Origin: Tsukamurella sputi
GTDB lineage: Bacteria; Actinomycetota; Actinomycetes; Mycobacteriales; Mycobacteriaceae
Direction: 5' to 3'
Assembly: GCF_007858445.1 (NCBI RefSeq)
Contig: NZ_VIGV01000002.1
Location: 434,001 to 498,000, forward strand
Length of the DNA: 64,000 nucleotides
The translations under genes were made by a program, and so were the position numbers. The notes beneath the pieces were generated by a model. The model worked only from the letters and a program-made list of their open reading frames with translations, searched no databases and had not been told where the DNA came from. This document shows, in pieces, positions 33,353 through 42,575 of the stretch (its first letter is position 1; every line of letters starts with the position of its first letter).

Positions 33353-34036
33353 GTGAACGATCTGGTGGACACCACCGAGATGTACCTGCGGACGATCTAC
33401 GAGCTCGAAGAGGAGGGCGTCGTGCCCCTCCGGGCGCGGATCGCCGAGCGTCTCGAACAGAGTGGTCCCACGGTCTCGCAGACGGTGCAGCGCATGGAGC
33501 GCGACGGCCTCGTGCGCGTCGCCGGTGACCGCCACCTCGAACTCAGCGACAAGGGTCGCCAGCTCGCGATCGCCGTGATGCGCAAGCACCGCCTCGCGGA
33601 GCGCCTTCTGGTGGACGTCATCGGCCTGCAGTGGGAGAACGTGCATGCGGAGGCCTGCCGCTGGGAGCACGTGATGAGCGAGGACGTCGAGCGCCGGCTG
33701 CTGGAGGTGCTGGGCAACCCCACCACCTCCCCGTACGGCAACCCGATCCCGGGGCTCGGTGAGCTCGGGGTGACGATCGGCAACGAGCCCGCCCGCCCGG
33801 CCCGCCTCACCGATCTGCCGCAGGGCGGCCCCACCGCCGTCGTCATCAAGCGGCTCGCCGAGCACGTGCAGGCCGATACGGACCTGATCGGCCGGTTCCG
33901 CGAGGCCGGCGTGGTGCCGGACGCGCGCGTCTCGGTCACCGTCCAGCGCGGCGGCGTCGTCATCTCCGTCGCGGGGCACGAGGACTTCGAGCTGCCCGAT
34001 GAGATGGCCCACGCGGTGTTCGTCGAGGCGGTGTAG
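33353..34036 (+). CDS. ideR: Iron-dependent regulator IdeR (DtxR family)
   Basis: A 227-residue repressor with an N-terminal winged helix (VPLRARIAERLEQSGPTVSQTVQRM), a dimerisation/metal domain and a C-terminal SH3-like domain. Counting from the GTG start, all the metal ligands fall at the canonical DtxR positions: Met10, His79, Glu83, His98, Cys102, Glu105 and His106. It should bind Fe2+ and repress iron uptake while activating iron storage. AAGGAG precedes the start. galE follows after three bases, the arrangement also known for dtxR-galE in corynebacteria. Confidence 0.96.
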   Translation: MNDLVDTTEMYLRTIYELEEEGVVPLRARIAERLEQSGPTVSQTVQRMERDGLVRVAGDRHLELSDKGRQLAIAVMRKHRLAERLLVDVIGLQWENVHAEACRWEHVMSEDVERRLLEVLGNPTTSPYGNPIPGLGELGVTIGNEPARPARLTDLPQGGPTAVVIKRLAEHVQADTDLIGRFREAGVVPDARVSVTVQRGGVVISVAGHEDFELPDEMAHAVFVEAV

Positions 34037-34039
34037 CCG

Positions 34040-35026
34040 ATGCGCTTGTTGGTGACCGGGGGCGCCGGATACGTCGGCAGCGTGTGCACCCAGGTACTGC
34101 TCGAGCGCGGTCACGAGGTGACAGTGCTCGACGATCTGAGCACCGGAAATCGTGACGCGGTGCCCGCGGGCGCCGTCTTCGTGGAGGGTGACGTGGCCCA
34201 GGCCGCACGCCCGCTCCTGAGCGACGACGAGTTCGACGGAGTGCTGCACTTCGCCGCGAAATCATTGGTGGGCGAGTCCGTATCGCATCCGCACAAGTAC
34301 TGGCAGGGCAACGTCGTCACCACGCTGACCCTGCTCGACGCGATGCTCGCCGCGGGTGTGCCGCGCCTGGTCTTCTCCTCGACCGCGGCCACCTACGGTG
34401 AGCCGGAGTCGGTTCCGGTCACCGAGGACGCGCGCACCGCGCCGACGAACACCTACGGCGCCACCAAGCTCGCGATCGACGCCGCCATCACCTCCTACGC
34501 CACCGCGTACGGTCTCGCAGCGGTCTCGCTGCGGTACTTCAACGTGGCGGGCAGCTACGGCGGCTTCGGCGAGAACCGCGAGGTCGAGACGCATCTGATC
34601 CCGCTGGTGCTGCAGACCGCGCTGGGCCAGCGCGCCGACATCGCCGTCTTCGGCTCCGACTTCCCCACCGACGACGGCACGGCCGTCCGCGACTACGTGC
34701 ACGTCAAGGACCTGGCAGATGCGCACCTGCTGGCGCTCGACCATGCGCGCGCGGGTGCCCATGACATCTTCAACCTGGGGTCCGGCAAGGGCTTCTCGGT
34801 GCGCCAGGTGATCGACACCTGCCGTGAGGTGACGGGACGCGAGATCCCCGAGGTCGCCGCGGACCGTCGCGCGGGTGACCCGGCGACGCTGGTCGCGTCG
34901 TCGCAGCGCGCCATCGACGAGCTGGGGTGGCGTCCGCAATCGACCGATCTGCGCGGCATCGTCGCCGATGCCTGGGAGTACACGCAGGCCCTGGGAGACC
35001 GGGCGCACGCCGCTCGCCGGTCCTGA
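34040..35026 (+). CDS. galE: UDP-glucose 4-epimerase
   Basis: A 328-residue extended SDR. The NAD motif GGAGYVGS is at residues 7-14, the catalytic Ser is in [10 protein letters not shown] near 115, and the Tyr-x3-Lys in [10 protein letters not shown] near 140. [13 protein letters not shown] and [13 protein letters not shown] are further epimerase signatures. It interconverts UDP-glucose and UDP-galactose, supplying galactose for arabinogalactan. It lies three bases after ideR and is probably co-transcribed, a link conserved in the group without an obvious reason. Confidence 0.93.
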   Translation: MRLLVTGGAGYVGSVCTQVLLERGHEVTVLDDLSTGNRDAVPAGAVFVEGDVAQAARPLLSDDEFDGVLHFAAKSLVGESVSHPHKYWQGNVVTTLTLLDAMLAAGVPRLVFSSTAATYGEPESVPVTEDARTAPTNTYGATKLAIDAAITSYATAYGLAAVSLRYFNVAGSYGGFGENREVETHLIPLVLQTALGQRADIAVFGSDFPTDDGTAVRDYVHVKDLADAHLLALDHARAGAHDIFNLGSGKGFSVRQVIDTCREVTGREIPEVAADRRAGDPATLVASSQRAIDELGWRPQSTDLRGIVADAWEYTQALGDRAHAARRS

Positions 35027-35053
35027 TCCCACTCCGCGGTCCGGCCGATTCGG

Positions 35054-36118
35054 TCATCCCGCGAGCGGGTAGTCGACATCGCGCGGGGGCAGGGCCACGC
35101 CGAGGCGCCGTGCGATGGTGGTTCCGATCTCCGCGGTGATGCACAGCTCCCGCGGATGCATGCCCGACGCGAGCGCTTCGGCGAGGAGCCGGGCGCCGCG
35201 GTAGCGCCGGTCGGCCGTGAGTGCGGCGTCGAGGGCTATCCCCGTCAGGGGGCCGTCGCCGCGCAGGTAGCCGGAGGCGGCCACGAGCGTCGCAGCGGCG
35301 GCCCGCGGCGTGCCCCGCAGCCGTCGCGCGAGCTCGGCGAACAGCAGGCGCGCTTCGTCGGCCATCACGGTCAGTCCCAGGGCCATGGCGGCGTCCCGTA
35401 CCTGGAGATCGAGGAGCGCTCCCCCGAGCAGTGCGACATCGGCATCGGAGAGGGCGCTCGATCGCTGCGCGGTCACCGCGCCGACCACCGCGGCCAGCAG
35501 CTCGCACGGGTCACCGTCGGCCTCGTACGCGGCGGCATCGCGGCACCGGTCGGGCATCACCCCGCCCCCTTCCTCCGCGAGCTGATCGGTGAGTTCCGCA
35601 CGGGATCGATGGATGACCCGCCCCTCGACGACCGCGGCGAGCATCACGGGCGAGGTCTCCGGGTCCGGAAGCGATCCGCTCTCGCCGTGACCGCACACCC
35701 AGCGCCGCCCCTCGGCGATCCGATCCACGAGGAGGACGTCGACCACCTCGAGATCGGGCTCGACGACCTCCTGGGAGCGCCCGGCGTCCTCGACGACACG
35801 CATCACCGCCGGCGTGGCGCGGGCCAACGGACGGTCGTCGACGATCAGGCAGAAGACGTGCTCGGTCCCCTGGTTCCGCAGCATCCGCACCGCCTCGCCC
35901 AGGTGCGTCCGGCAGTCCTTCCGGAGTCCGCCCGCCCGGGTGAGTCCGAGATCGGTGCGGGCCGTGGCCCCGATCCGGCCCGTCACGTCGTCGTGGGCGA
36001 GCAGGATCACCGACCGCGCCGGGTAGAAGCCCAGGAGGGCCGGCACGGCGGCGATCAGATCGCCGACGGAGTGGATCTTCATTGCTGGGTCCGCGTGATG
36101 GTTCGTCATGTCCGCCAT
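35054..36118 (-). CDS. DUF4192 family protein
   Basis: A 354-residue soluble protein. The opening [30 protein letters not shown] is the hallmark of DUF4192, a family largely confined to Actinobacteria and of unknown function. The start could be the ATG at 36118 or internal ATGs nine or 36 bases downstream. It converges on galE and diverges from the permease gene. No catalytic motif is apparent. Confidence 0.83.
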   Translation of the reverse strand: MADMTNHHADPAMKIHSVGDLIAAVPALLGFYPARSVILLAHDDVTGRIGATARTDLGLTRAGGLRKDCRTHLGEAVRMLRNQGTEHVFCLIVDDRPLARATPAVMRVVEDAGRSQEVVEPDLEVVDVLLVDRIAEGRRWVCGHGESGSLPDPETSPVMLAAVVEGRVIHRSRAELTDQLAEEGGGVMPDRCRDAAAYEADGDPCELLAAVVGAVTAQRSSALSDADVALLGGALLDLQVRDAAMALGLTVMADEARLLFAELARRLRGTPRAAAATLVAASGYLRGDGPLTGIALDAALTADRRYRGARLLAEALASGMHPRELCITAEIGTTIARRLGVALPPRDVDYPLAG

Positions 36119-36273
36119 GCTGGTGCAGCTCCCGGACGGGAGATCGCCCCTCTGGATCGACCGTCCCCAGTTTGGTTACGAAACCTTCTCCGCGCTGCGC
36201 GTGTGCATGGGGAACGGGAGTTACCGGACACCGGCGGACGGGCGGCCGACGGACGGGCGCGGTGGGCGCTACT

Positions 36274-38226
36274 GTGAACCGCGTGATCGGCTTACCGCGG
36301 TTCTCGGACCGTACGCGCGACTGGTTCCTCAGCGGCATGTCTGAGCGTGCCGGCACCCACGTCGGACCCCACGCGAGCGATGCCGAGCATCCGCAGCCGT
36401 GGTGGAAGGTCATGTGCCTGACCGGCGTCGACTACTTCTCGACGCTCGGCTACCAGCCCGCGATCGCCTTCATCGCCGCGGGCGTCATCTCGCCCATCGC
36501 GACCCTCGTGCTGATCGCCCTCACGCTGTTCGGCGCGCTCCCCGTGTACAAGCGGGTCTCCCGCGAGAGCTTCAACGGGTCCGGCTCGCTGGCGATGTTC
36601 GAGCGACTGCTCCCCTGGTGGGGCGGCAAGCTGTTCGTCCTCGTACTCCTCGGCTTCGCGGCCACCGACTTCATCATCACGATCACGCTGTCGTCGTCGG
36701 ACGCAGCGGAGCACATCGTCGAGAATCCGCTCGTCCCCTCGTTCTTCCACGGCGCGAACATCCCGATCACCCTGGGCCTGGTACTCCTGCTGGGCGTGAT
36801 CTTCCTCAAGGGCTTCCGGGAGGCCATCGGCACCGCGGTGGTCCTGGTGACCGTGTACCTCGCGCTCAACGTGGTGGTCATCGGGGTCGCGCTGTGGCAC
36901 GTCGCCGAGCGGCCGCAGAAGGTCCTGGACTGGCAGGACCTGCTCTGGGCCCAGCACTCGAATCCGCTGATGGTGATCGCGGTCGCGCTCATCGTCTTCC
37001 CGAAGCTCGCGCTCGGACTGTCGGGTTTCGAGACGGGCGTCGCGGTCATGCCGCAGATCAAGGGCGATCCGAACGATCCTCCCGAGTACCCGGCCAAGCG
37101 CATCCGCGACACGGGCCGGCTCCTGACCACGGCCGCTGTGATCATGAGCGTCCTGCTCGCCACGTCGAGCTTCGCGACCACGGTGCTGATCCCCGCCAAG
37201 GAGTTCGAGCCCAACGGCGGCGCGAACGGCCGCGCTCTCGCGTGGCTCGCGCACGAGTACCTCGGCAACGGCTTCGGCACCGTCTACGACGTCTCGACGG
37301 TCGCGATCCTGTGGTTCGCGGGTGCCTCCGCGATGGCGGGCCTGCTCAATCTCGTGCCCCGCTACCTGCCCCGTTACGGCATGGCGCCGCGGTGGGCCTC
37401 GGCCGTCCGCCCGTTGGTCGTGGTGCTCACCGTGATCGCCCTCGCGATCGTGCTCATCTTCGAGGCCGACGTGAACGCCCAGGGCGGTGCGTACGCGACC
37501 GGCGTGCTGGTGCTCATGACCTCCGCCGCGATCGCGGTGACCATCTCCGCCCGCCGCAAGCGCCAGACCGCCGCCACCTGGGGCTTCGGCCTGATCTCCG
37601 CGGTCTTCGTCTACACCACGATCGACAACGTCATCGAGCGGCCCGACGGTGTGCGGATCGCGGCGCTGTTCATCCTCGCCATCGCGGTGGTCTCGATCGG
37701 CTCGCGCGTGCGACGCAGCTTCGAACTGCGCGCCTCGTCCATCACGTTCGACGAGAAGGCACTCGAGTTCATCCGCGACGACGCCGCGGCGCAGCACGCC
37801 ATCCGCATCGTCTCCCACGAGCCCGATGTCGACACGAAGAAGGAGTACCGCGACAAGGTGCGCGCCGAGCGCAAGTTCGGTCACATCCCCGGTCGCTCAC
37901 GGGTGATCCTGCTCGAGGTCTGGCCGCGCGACTCGTCGGACTTCGAGGAGGACCTGGAGGTCCGCGGCATCGAGAAGTTCGGCTATCGCCTGCTCAAGGT
38001 GCGCTCGGGCAGCATCGCGAACACCATAGCCGCCGTGCTGCTCTACATCCGGGACGAGACGGGCGTGGTCCCCGAGGTGTACTTCCAGTGGTCCGAGATG
38101 AACCCCGTTCTCAACATGGGCAAGTACCTGGTCGAGGGCTCGGGCGAAGTCGCGGCCGTCTGTCACGAGGTGCTGCGGCAGGCGGAGCACGACGCCAAAC
38201 GTCGCCCGACGGTGCACGTCTCCTAG
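36274..38226 (+). CDS. APC-superfamily permease with C-terminal cytoplasmic domain
   Basis: A protein of about 650 residues from the GTG at 36274; an ATG at 36337 (630 residues) is equally possible, since neither has a clear ribosome site. [17 protein letters not shown] opens the membrane domain, with about 12 helices to residue 490, followed by a soluble domain of about 150 residues. The large size and C-terminal soluble domain resemble the KimA-type potassium or broad amino-acid permeases. The solute is not decidable here. In the 155-bp upstream gap GGTTACGAAACC (36174-36185) is a short imperfect palindrome. Confidence 0.8.
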   Translation: MNRVIGLPRFSDRTRDWFLSGMSERAGTHVGPHASDAEHPQPWWKVMCLTGVDYFSTLGYQPAIAFIAAGVISPIATLVLIALTLFGALPVYKRVSRESFNGSGSLAMFERLLPWWGGKLFVLVLLGFAATDFIITITLSSSDAAEHIVENPLVPSFFHGANIPITLGLVLLLGVIFLKGFREAIGTAVVLVTVYLALNVVVIGVALWHVAERPQKVLDWQDLLWAQHSNPLMVIAVALIVFPKLALGLSGFETGVAVMPQIKGDPNDPPEYPAKRIRDTGRLLTTAAVIMSVLLATSSFATTVLIPAKEFEPNGGANGRALAWLAHEYLGNGFGTVYDVSTVAILWFAGASAMAGLLNLVPRYLPRYGMAPRWASAVRPLVVVLTVIALAIVLIFEADVNAQGGAYATGVLVLMTSAAIAVTISARRKRQTAATWGFGLISAVFVYTTIDNVIERPDGVRIAALFILAIAVVSIGSRVRRSFELRASSITFDEKALEFIRDDAAAQHAIRIVSHEPDVDTKKEYRDKVRAERKFGHIPGRSRVILLEVWPRDSSDFEEDLEVRGIEKFGYRLLKVRSGSIANTIAAVLLYIRDETGVVPEVYFQWSEMNPVLNMGKYLVEGSGEVAAVCHEVLRQAEHDAKRRPTVHVS

Positions 38227-39029
38227 TCGGGCCGGTACGCGAACGGCAGTTCGTGGTGCGCCACGGGCAGCGTCTCGACCCGCATCCACGGGTACCGCTG
38301 CCCGACGGTGCGCGCCAGCGCCGCGCCGTCGTGATAGCGCGTCCGCAGCGCGAACACCACGGTGACTCCCCCGCGGACCGCTTCCAGCGCGTCCAGCGCC
38401 GTGGCGGACGGGCGGCGCGGTGGCGCGTACGTCCGCCGAGGGCCGTCGGCGACCGCTGCGGCGAGACGCCCCAACTCGGGTGTCGGCGGCCAGTGGCCGC
38501 GGGTCTCCCAGATCGCGTGGGCGCGCTGCCGCGAGCTCGACGGTGCCAGCAGGAGCGGTACCGCCCGGATGAGTGTGCTCGGTCGCATGGGAGCGAAGAC
38601 GTCGGTCGGGTCGAGCAGGGTCATCGTCTCCACTCGCGCGGGGCGCACGAGGCCGTACGCGACTGCGATCTGGGCGCCGTAGGAGTGGCCGAGCACCGCG
38701 GCGGTCGGTGCACCGAGCCCGTCGAGGACCTCGTCGATCCAGGCCGGCCAATCGGCGCGGGTGCGGAACATGCGGCGTTCGGTGCCTCCCGCGTCGCCCG
38801 GTAGGTCGGGGGCGATCACCCGGAATCGCTGCGCCAGGTCCGCGGCCTGCGCGAACCACACGGCGGCGGTACCACCGCCGCCGGGCAGGCACAGCAGCGG
38901 CGGCGCGTCGTCCGGGCCGCTGGTGAGCACCGCGGTGCGGGCGAGGTCTCCGTCGACGACGAGGCGCCGCACGGGCACGCCCCAGTCCCGCAGCACGGCG
39001 TCGTAGGCATCGGCGAACTCGGATTCCAT
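38223..39029 (-). CDS. Alpha/beta hydrolase
   Basis: A 268-residue hydrolase. The oxyanion region is [14 protein letters not shown], and the nucleophile elbow GHSYGAQ near residue 110 carries Ser; the catalytic His is probably in PVAHHELPF close to the C-terminus. I choose the ATG at 39029, which has AGAGGA in front, over the in-frame ATG at 39047. It diverges from a marR gene across two palindromes, so it is the likely target of that regulator. Its end overlaps the permease end by four bases. The substrate is unknown. Confidence 0.85.
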   Translation of the reverse strand: MESEFADAYDAVLRDWGVPVRRLVVDGDLARTAVLTSGPDDAPPLLCLPGGGGTAAVWFAQAADLAQRFRVIAPDLPGDAGGTERRMFRTRADWPAWIDEVLDGLGAPTAAVLGHSYGAQIAVAYGLVRPARVETMTLLDPTDVFAPMRPSTLIRAVPLLLAPSSSRQRAHAIWETRGHWPPTPELGRLAAAVADGPRRTYAPPRRPSATALDALEAVRGGVTVVFALRTRYHDGAALARTVGQRYPWMRVETLPVAHHELPFAYRPD

Positions 39030-39037
39030 CGGATTCC

Positions 39038-39067
39038 TCTCGATCATCGAGATACTTGATGATCAAG
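39038..39067. promoter_or_regulatory. Two adjacent perfect palindromes (probable MarR operators)
   Basis: TCTCGATCATCGAGA (39038-39052) is a perfect 7-1-7 palindrome, and CTTGATGATCAAG (39055-39067) a perfect 6-1-6 palindrome. They share the TNGAT-N-ATCNA core with centres 16 bases apart. They fill the 58-bp gap between the divergent hydrolase and marR genes. Confidence 0.7.
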
Positions 39068-39087
39068 GTACCTGGTATCGTCGCCCG

Positions 39088-39513
39088 GTGAGCGACAACG
39101 AACACCTCGTGCACGCACTGCGGGCGGCGGCCCTGCGCTGGGACCAGGAGATCGCCGCCTTCGGCACGCGGTACGGCCTCGGCGGAACGGACATCCGGGC
39201 GCTGATCGTCCTGCTCGATCTCGAGCGCGCCGGCGTGCCCGCGACGCCGGGGGCCCTCGCCGACGAACTGCAGCTCAGCTCGGCGGCCTGCACGGCCCTC
39301 GTCGACCGCCTCGCCGCGGCGGGCCTCGTCGAACGCGGCCCCGACCCCGACGATCGGCGGCGCGTCCGCCTGCTGGTGACCCCCCACGCATGGAAGATCG
39401 GCGAGGGCTTCTTCGACTCCTTCCTCGGCCCGATCCGCTCCGCGGCCGCCGCACTCACGCCCGACGAGGCCGCAGCGGTGGAACGATTCCTGGCATCCGC
39501 GGTTACGCCGTGA
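39088..39513 (+). CDS. MarR-family transcriptional regulator
   Basis: A 141-residue winged-helix regulator. The recognition region is TPGALADELQLSSAACTALVDRLAAAGLVER, and the wing contains DPDDRRRVRLLVT, both typical of MarR. TATCGT at 39076-39081 lies six bases before the GTG start and no ribosome site is seen, so the transcript may be leaderless. The two palindromes just upstream probably let it repress itself and the divergent hydrolase. Confidence 0.88.
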   Translation: MSDNEHLVHALRAAALRWDQEIAAFGTRYGLGGTDIRALIVLLDLERAGVPATPGALADELQLSSAACTALVDRLAAAGLVERGPDPDDRRRVRLLVTPHAWKIGEGFFDSFLGPIRSAAAALTPDEAAAVERFLASAVTP

Positions 39514-39540
39514 GCGGAAACACGGCGCGCAGGGGAATCA

Positions 39541-39600
39541 GGACAACTGACGCGGAGTTGTCCACGTGTGAAAAACTGGTGGTTCCTCCTCGCGGAGGAG
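39541..39600 (+). promoter_or_regulatory. Two hairpins in the leader of the PAC2 gene
   Basis: GGACAACT-N7-AGTTGTCC (39541-39563) is a perfect 8-bp stem and could terminate marR transcription or bind a protein. CTCCTC-GCG-GAGGAG (39586-39600) is a perfect 6-bp stem. The CCTCC of the second hairpin could alternatively pair with the GGAGG ribosome site at 39610-39614, so a translational switch is conceivable. Confidence 0.4.
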
Positions 39601-39620
39601 CACGGTCACGGAGGTAGCGC

Positions 39621-40556
39621 ATGGACGAGCAGTCCCACATGTACGAGCTGGAGTTCCCCGGTCCGTCGGTCTCGGACACCGACGGCAACGGCCCCGTACT
39701 GGTGCACGCGCTCGACGGCTACGCCGACGCCGGTCACGCCCTGCGCCTGCTCCGCCGGCACCTCAAGGACAACCTCACCACCGAGCTGGTCGCGTCCTTC
39801 GACGTGGACGAGCTGATCGACTACCGCTCGCGCCGCCCCTCGATGACCTTCGAGGACGGCTTCACCGGCGTCGACGAGCCCGAGCTCAACCTCTACGCCG
39901 TGCGGGACTCCACCGGCAAGCCCTTCCTACTGCTGGCCGGCGCCGAGCCCGACCTGCGGTGGAACGGCTTCGTCAGCGCGGTCGCCGGCCTCGCCGAGCG
40001 GTTCGGCGTGCGTACCGTGGTGGGCCTGCACGCGATCCCGATGGCCGTGCCGCACACCCGTCCCGTGCCCGTCACGGCGCACGGCAACAACCCCGGCCTG
40101 CGCAGCGAGCTGCGCTCGTGGGACGGCGGCACGATGCGCCTGCCCGGCAGCGCCGCCGGCATGCTCGAGCTGCGCCTGGCCGACAAGGGCTACGACACGC
40201 TGGGCCTGTCCGTGCACGTCCCGCACTACCTCGCGCAGAACGACTACCCGGAGGCCGTGCTTGGGATCATGGGCGCGTTGCGCAGCAGCGTGGGGCTCAA
40301 TCTGCCCGACGGTGACCTCCCCGTCGAGGCGGCGGAGCTCCGGGAGCAGATCGACGCGCAGGTCTCCTCCAGCGCGGAGATCGCCACCGTGGTCGAGACC
40401 CTCGAGCAGCAGTACGACGAGGCCGCCGCGCAGCCGCGCGAACTGCTCATCGCCGACGGCGAGGCCATCCCCACCGGCGACGACCTGGCCAGCGAGTTCG
40501 AGGCCTTCCTCGCCGAGCAGGCCGGCGACGAGGGCGAGAGCGGCCCGCACTCGTGA
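39621..40556 (+). CDS. PAC2-family protein (Rv2714-like)
   Basis: A 311-residue protein of the PAC2 (proteasome-assembly-chaperone-like) superfamily. It has VLVHALDGYADAGHALRLL near the start, a conserved LLLAGAEPDLRWNGF segment, and GLSVHVPHYLAQNDYPEA. Mycobacterial Rv2714 has the same form and the same position before an alpha/beta hydrolase. A role linked to the actinobacterial proteasome is often assumed but not proven. GGAGG precedes the start, and the stop overlaps the next GTG. Confidence 0.87.
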   Translation: MDEQSHMYELEFPGPSVSDTDGNGPVLVHALDGYADAGHALRLLRRHLKDNLTTELVASFDVDELIDYRSRRPSMTFEDGFTGVDEPELNLYAVRDSTGKPFLLLAGAEPDLRWNGFVSAVAGLAERFGVRTVVGLHAIPMAVPHTRPVPVTAHGNNPGLRSELRSWDGGTMRLPGSAAGMLELRLADKGYDTLGLSVHVPHYLAQNDYPEAVLGIMGALRSSVGLNLPDGDLPVEAAELREQIDAQVSSSAEIATVVETLEQQYDEAAAQPRELLIADGEAIPTGDDLASEFEAFLAEQAGDEGESGPHS

Positions 40557-41503
40557 CGCAGGTCCGGCAGCGCGTGGCGCTGATCCACGGCCATCGTCGC
40601 GCGTACCGCATCGGCGGCACCGGCCCGGCGCTGCTGCTCATCCACGGCATGGCCGACAACTCGTCGACCTTCGAGCCGATCCTGGAGCGCCTCGCCGAGC
40701 GGTACACCGTGATCGTCCCGGACCTGCTCGGGCACGGGCTGTCCGGGCGGCCCCGCGCGGACTACTCGTTGCCGGCGTTCACCAATGCCATGCGCGACCT
40801 GCTGCTCTACCTCGGCGTGGACCGCGCGACTCTCATCGGGCACTCGCTGGGCGGCGGCATCGCCGGCCAGTTCACCTACCAGTATCCGGATCTGGTCGAG
40901 CGCCTCGTCTTCGTCAACACCGGCGGTGTCACCCGGTCGGTCTCCCCCGTGCTCAAGGCCGTCTCGCTGCCGCTGTCGGAGATCGCGATCCGCTCGCTCG
41001 CGATCCCCGGCGTCCTGCCCGTGGCGAACGCGGCGCTCGGCCTGCTCGGCCGCGTGCCGCACAAGCTCTTCGTCGACAACGCCGAGTGCGCCCGGGTGCT
41101 CGCGGGTCTTCCGCACGCGGGCACGCCGCGTGCCTTCGCGCGCACGCTGCGGGCGGTGGTGGACCCGTCGGGCCAGATCGTGACGATGCTCGACCGCACC
41201 TATGTCGCCGACACCGTCCCCGTGCTGGTGGTCTGGGGCTCGGACGATCCGATCATCCCCGTCGACCACGCCCACCTGCTGCACGCGGCCCTGCCCGGCT
41301 CGCGCGTGGAGATCTTCGACGGTGCCGGCCACTTCCCCTTCCGCACCGACCCGGAGCGGTTCCTGGCGGTGCTGAACGACTTCCTCGACACCACCGAACC
41401 GGCGCATCTGACGCAGGCAGACCTGCAGAACGCGCTGCGTCGCGACGCCGATCTGGACGCCGAGCTCGACGACCTCGCGGTGGGAACCGAAACGCCCGCG
41501 TAA
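40553..41503 (+). CDS. Alpha/beta hydrolase 1 of a tandem pair (Rv2715-like)
   Basis: A 316-residue hydrolase. LLIHGMADNSSTF is the oxyanion region, GHSLGGG near residue 99 holds the nucleophilic Ser, WGSDDPIIP the acid and GAGHFPF the His. The GTG start overlaps the PAC2 stop (GTGA), so both are co-translated as in mycobacteria. The following gene encodes a close paralogue. Ester or lactone hydrolysis, perhaps in lipid metabolism, is plausible. Confidence 0.88.
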   Translation: MTQVRQRVALIHGHRRAYRIGGTGPALLLIHGMADNSSTFEPILERLAERYTVIVPDLLGHGLSGRPRADYSLPAFTNAMRDLLLYLGVDRATLIGHSLGGGIAGQFTYQYPDLVERLVFVNTGGVTRSVSPVLKAVSLPLSEIAIRSLAIPGVLPVANAALGLLGRVPHKLFVDNAECARVLAGLPHAGTPRAFARTLRAVVDPSGQIVTMLDRTYVADTVPVLVVWGSDDPIIPVDHAHLLHAALPGSRVEIFDGAGHFPFRTDPERFLAVLNDFLDTTEPAHLTQADLQNALRRDADLDAELDDLAVGTETPA

Positions 41504-41573
41504 CCGTCGGCGCCGCCGCCCGTAATGCGGCACGCCCACACTTCACACAGTCCATCGCTGTGAGGAGGTCGTG

Positions 41574-42542
41574 ATGAGCTCAGAGGTTCTGCCGTTCCGC
41601 GCACGCCCGTACGCGCCCGAGCTGTGCTTCGCCACGATCCACGGGCACCGCCGTGCCTATCGGATCGGCGGCAGCGGCCCCGCCGTTCTGCTCCTGCACG
41701 GGATCGGCGACAACTCGCTGGTCTGGGATCCGGTCATGGCGCGACTGACGGACCGATTCACCGTGATCGCCCCGGACCTGCTGGGACACGGCCTGTCCGA
41801 CCGCCCGCGCGCGGACTACTCGGTGGCGGCCTTCGCCAACGGCGTCCGCGATCTCCTCTGCTACCTGGGTATCGACCACGTCTCCCTGGTCGGCCACTCG
41901 CTGGGCGGCGGCGTCGCGGGCCAGTTCGCGTACCAGTACCCGGAGATGGTCGATCGGGTCGCCTTCGTCGCGCCGGGCGGCGTCGATCACCACGTCGCGC
42001 CACTGCTGCGCCTGCTGTCGCTGCCGCTGGCCGAACAGCTCGTCGCACTCACCGCACTCCCGGGAGCCAAGGAGTTCCTCGCGACGGCACTGCTCGCCGC
42101 GGCGGCGGTGCCCAATCCGGTCCGCTCCGACGCGGTGCAGCTGCGCCGCGCCCTCGACCGGATGCCGAACACCGCCTCTCCGCACGCCTTCACGCGCACC
42201 CTCCGTTCCGTCGTCGACCTGCGCGGCCAGGTGGTCACGATGCGCGACCGCTGCTACCTGACGGCCGAGGTGCCGACCCTGATCGCCTGGGGCGCGGACG
42301 ATTCGATCATTCCGGCCGCGCACGCCGAGGTGCTGCGGGAGGCCCTCCCTGCGGCGCGCGTCGAGATCTTCGACGGTGTCGGCCACTTCCCCATGACGGA
42401 GGCGCCGGACCGCTTCCTCGCGCTGCTCACCGACTTCCTGACATCGACCGCTCCGGCCCGGCTCGCGCGGACGCATCTGCGCGACGGCCTGCGCACGGCG
42501 GCGGGGGTCACCGTCGACGCGCCCGCGCAGGAGCTGGGCTGA
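41574..42542 (+). CDS. Alpha/beta hydrolase 2 of a tandem pair
   Basis: A 322-residue paralogue of the preceding hydrolase. It keeps IHGHRRAYRIGGSGP, LLHGIGDNS, GHSLGGGVAGQFAYQYPE with the Ser, WGADDSIIP and GVGHFP. The level of similarity points to a tandem duplication. It has its own strong GAGGAGG site after a 70-base gap. One difference is a longer N-terminus of about 15 residues. Substrate specificity has probably diverged. Confidence 0.87.
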   Translation: MSSEVLPFRARPYAPELCFATIHGHRRAYRIGGSGPAVLLLHGIGDNSLVWDPVMARLTDRFTVIAPDLLGHGLSDRPRADYSVAAFANGVRDLLCYLGIDHVSLVGHSLGGGVAGQFAYQYPEMVDRVAFVAPGGVDHHVAPLLRLLSLPLAEQLVALTALPGAKEFLATALLAAAAVPNPVRSDAVQLRRALDRMPNTASPHAFTRTLRSVVDLRGQVVTMRDRCYLTAEVPTLIAWGADDSIIPAAHAEVLREALPAARVEIFDGVGHFPMTEAPDRFLALLTDFLTSTAPARLARTHLRDGLRTAAGVTVDAPAQELG

Positions 42543-42575
42543 GCAGCCACGATGACGGGCCGTAGAATGAGATGA

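Noticed and set aside
36119-36273. Possible riboswitch upstream of the large permease
   Set aside because: I looked for a c-di-AMP-type or other known riboswitch but saw only a short GGTTACGAAACC palindrome; the gap is too short and lacks conserved cores.
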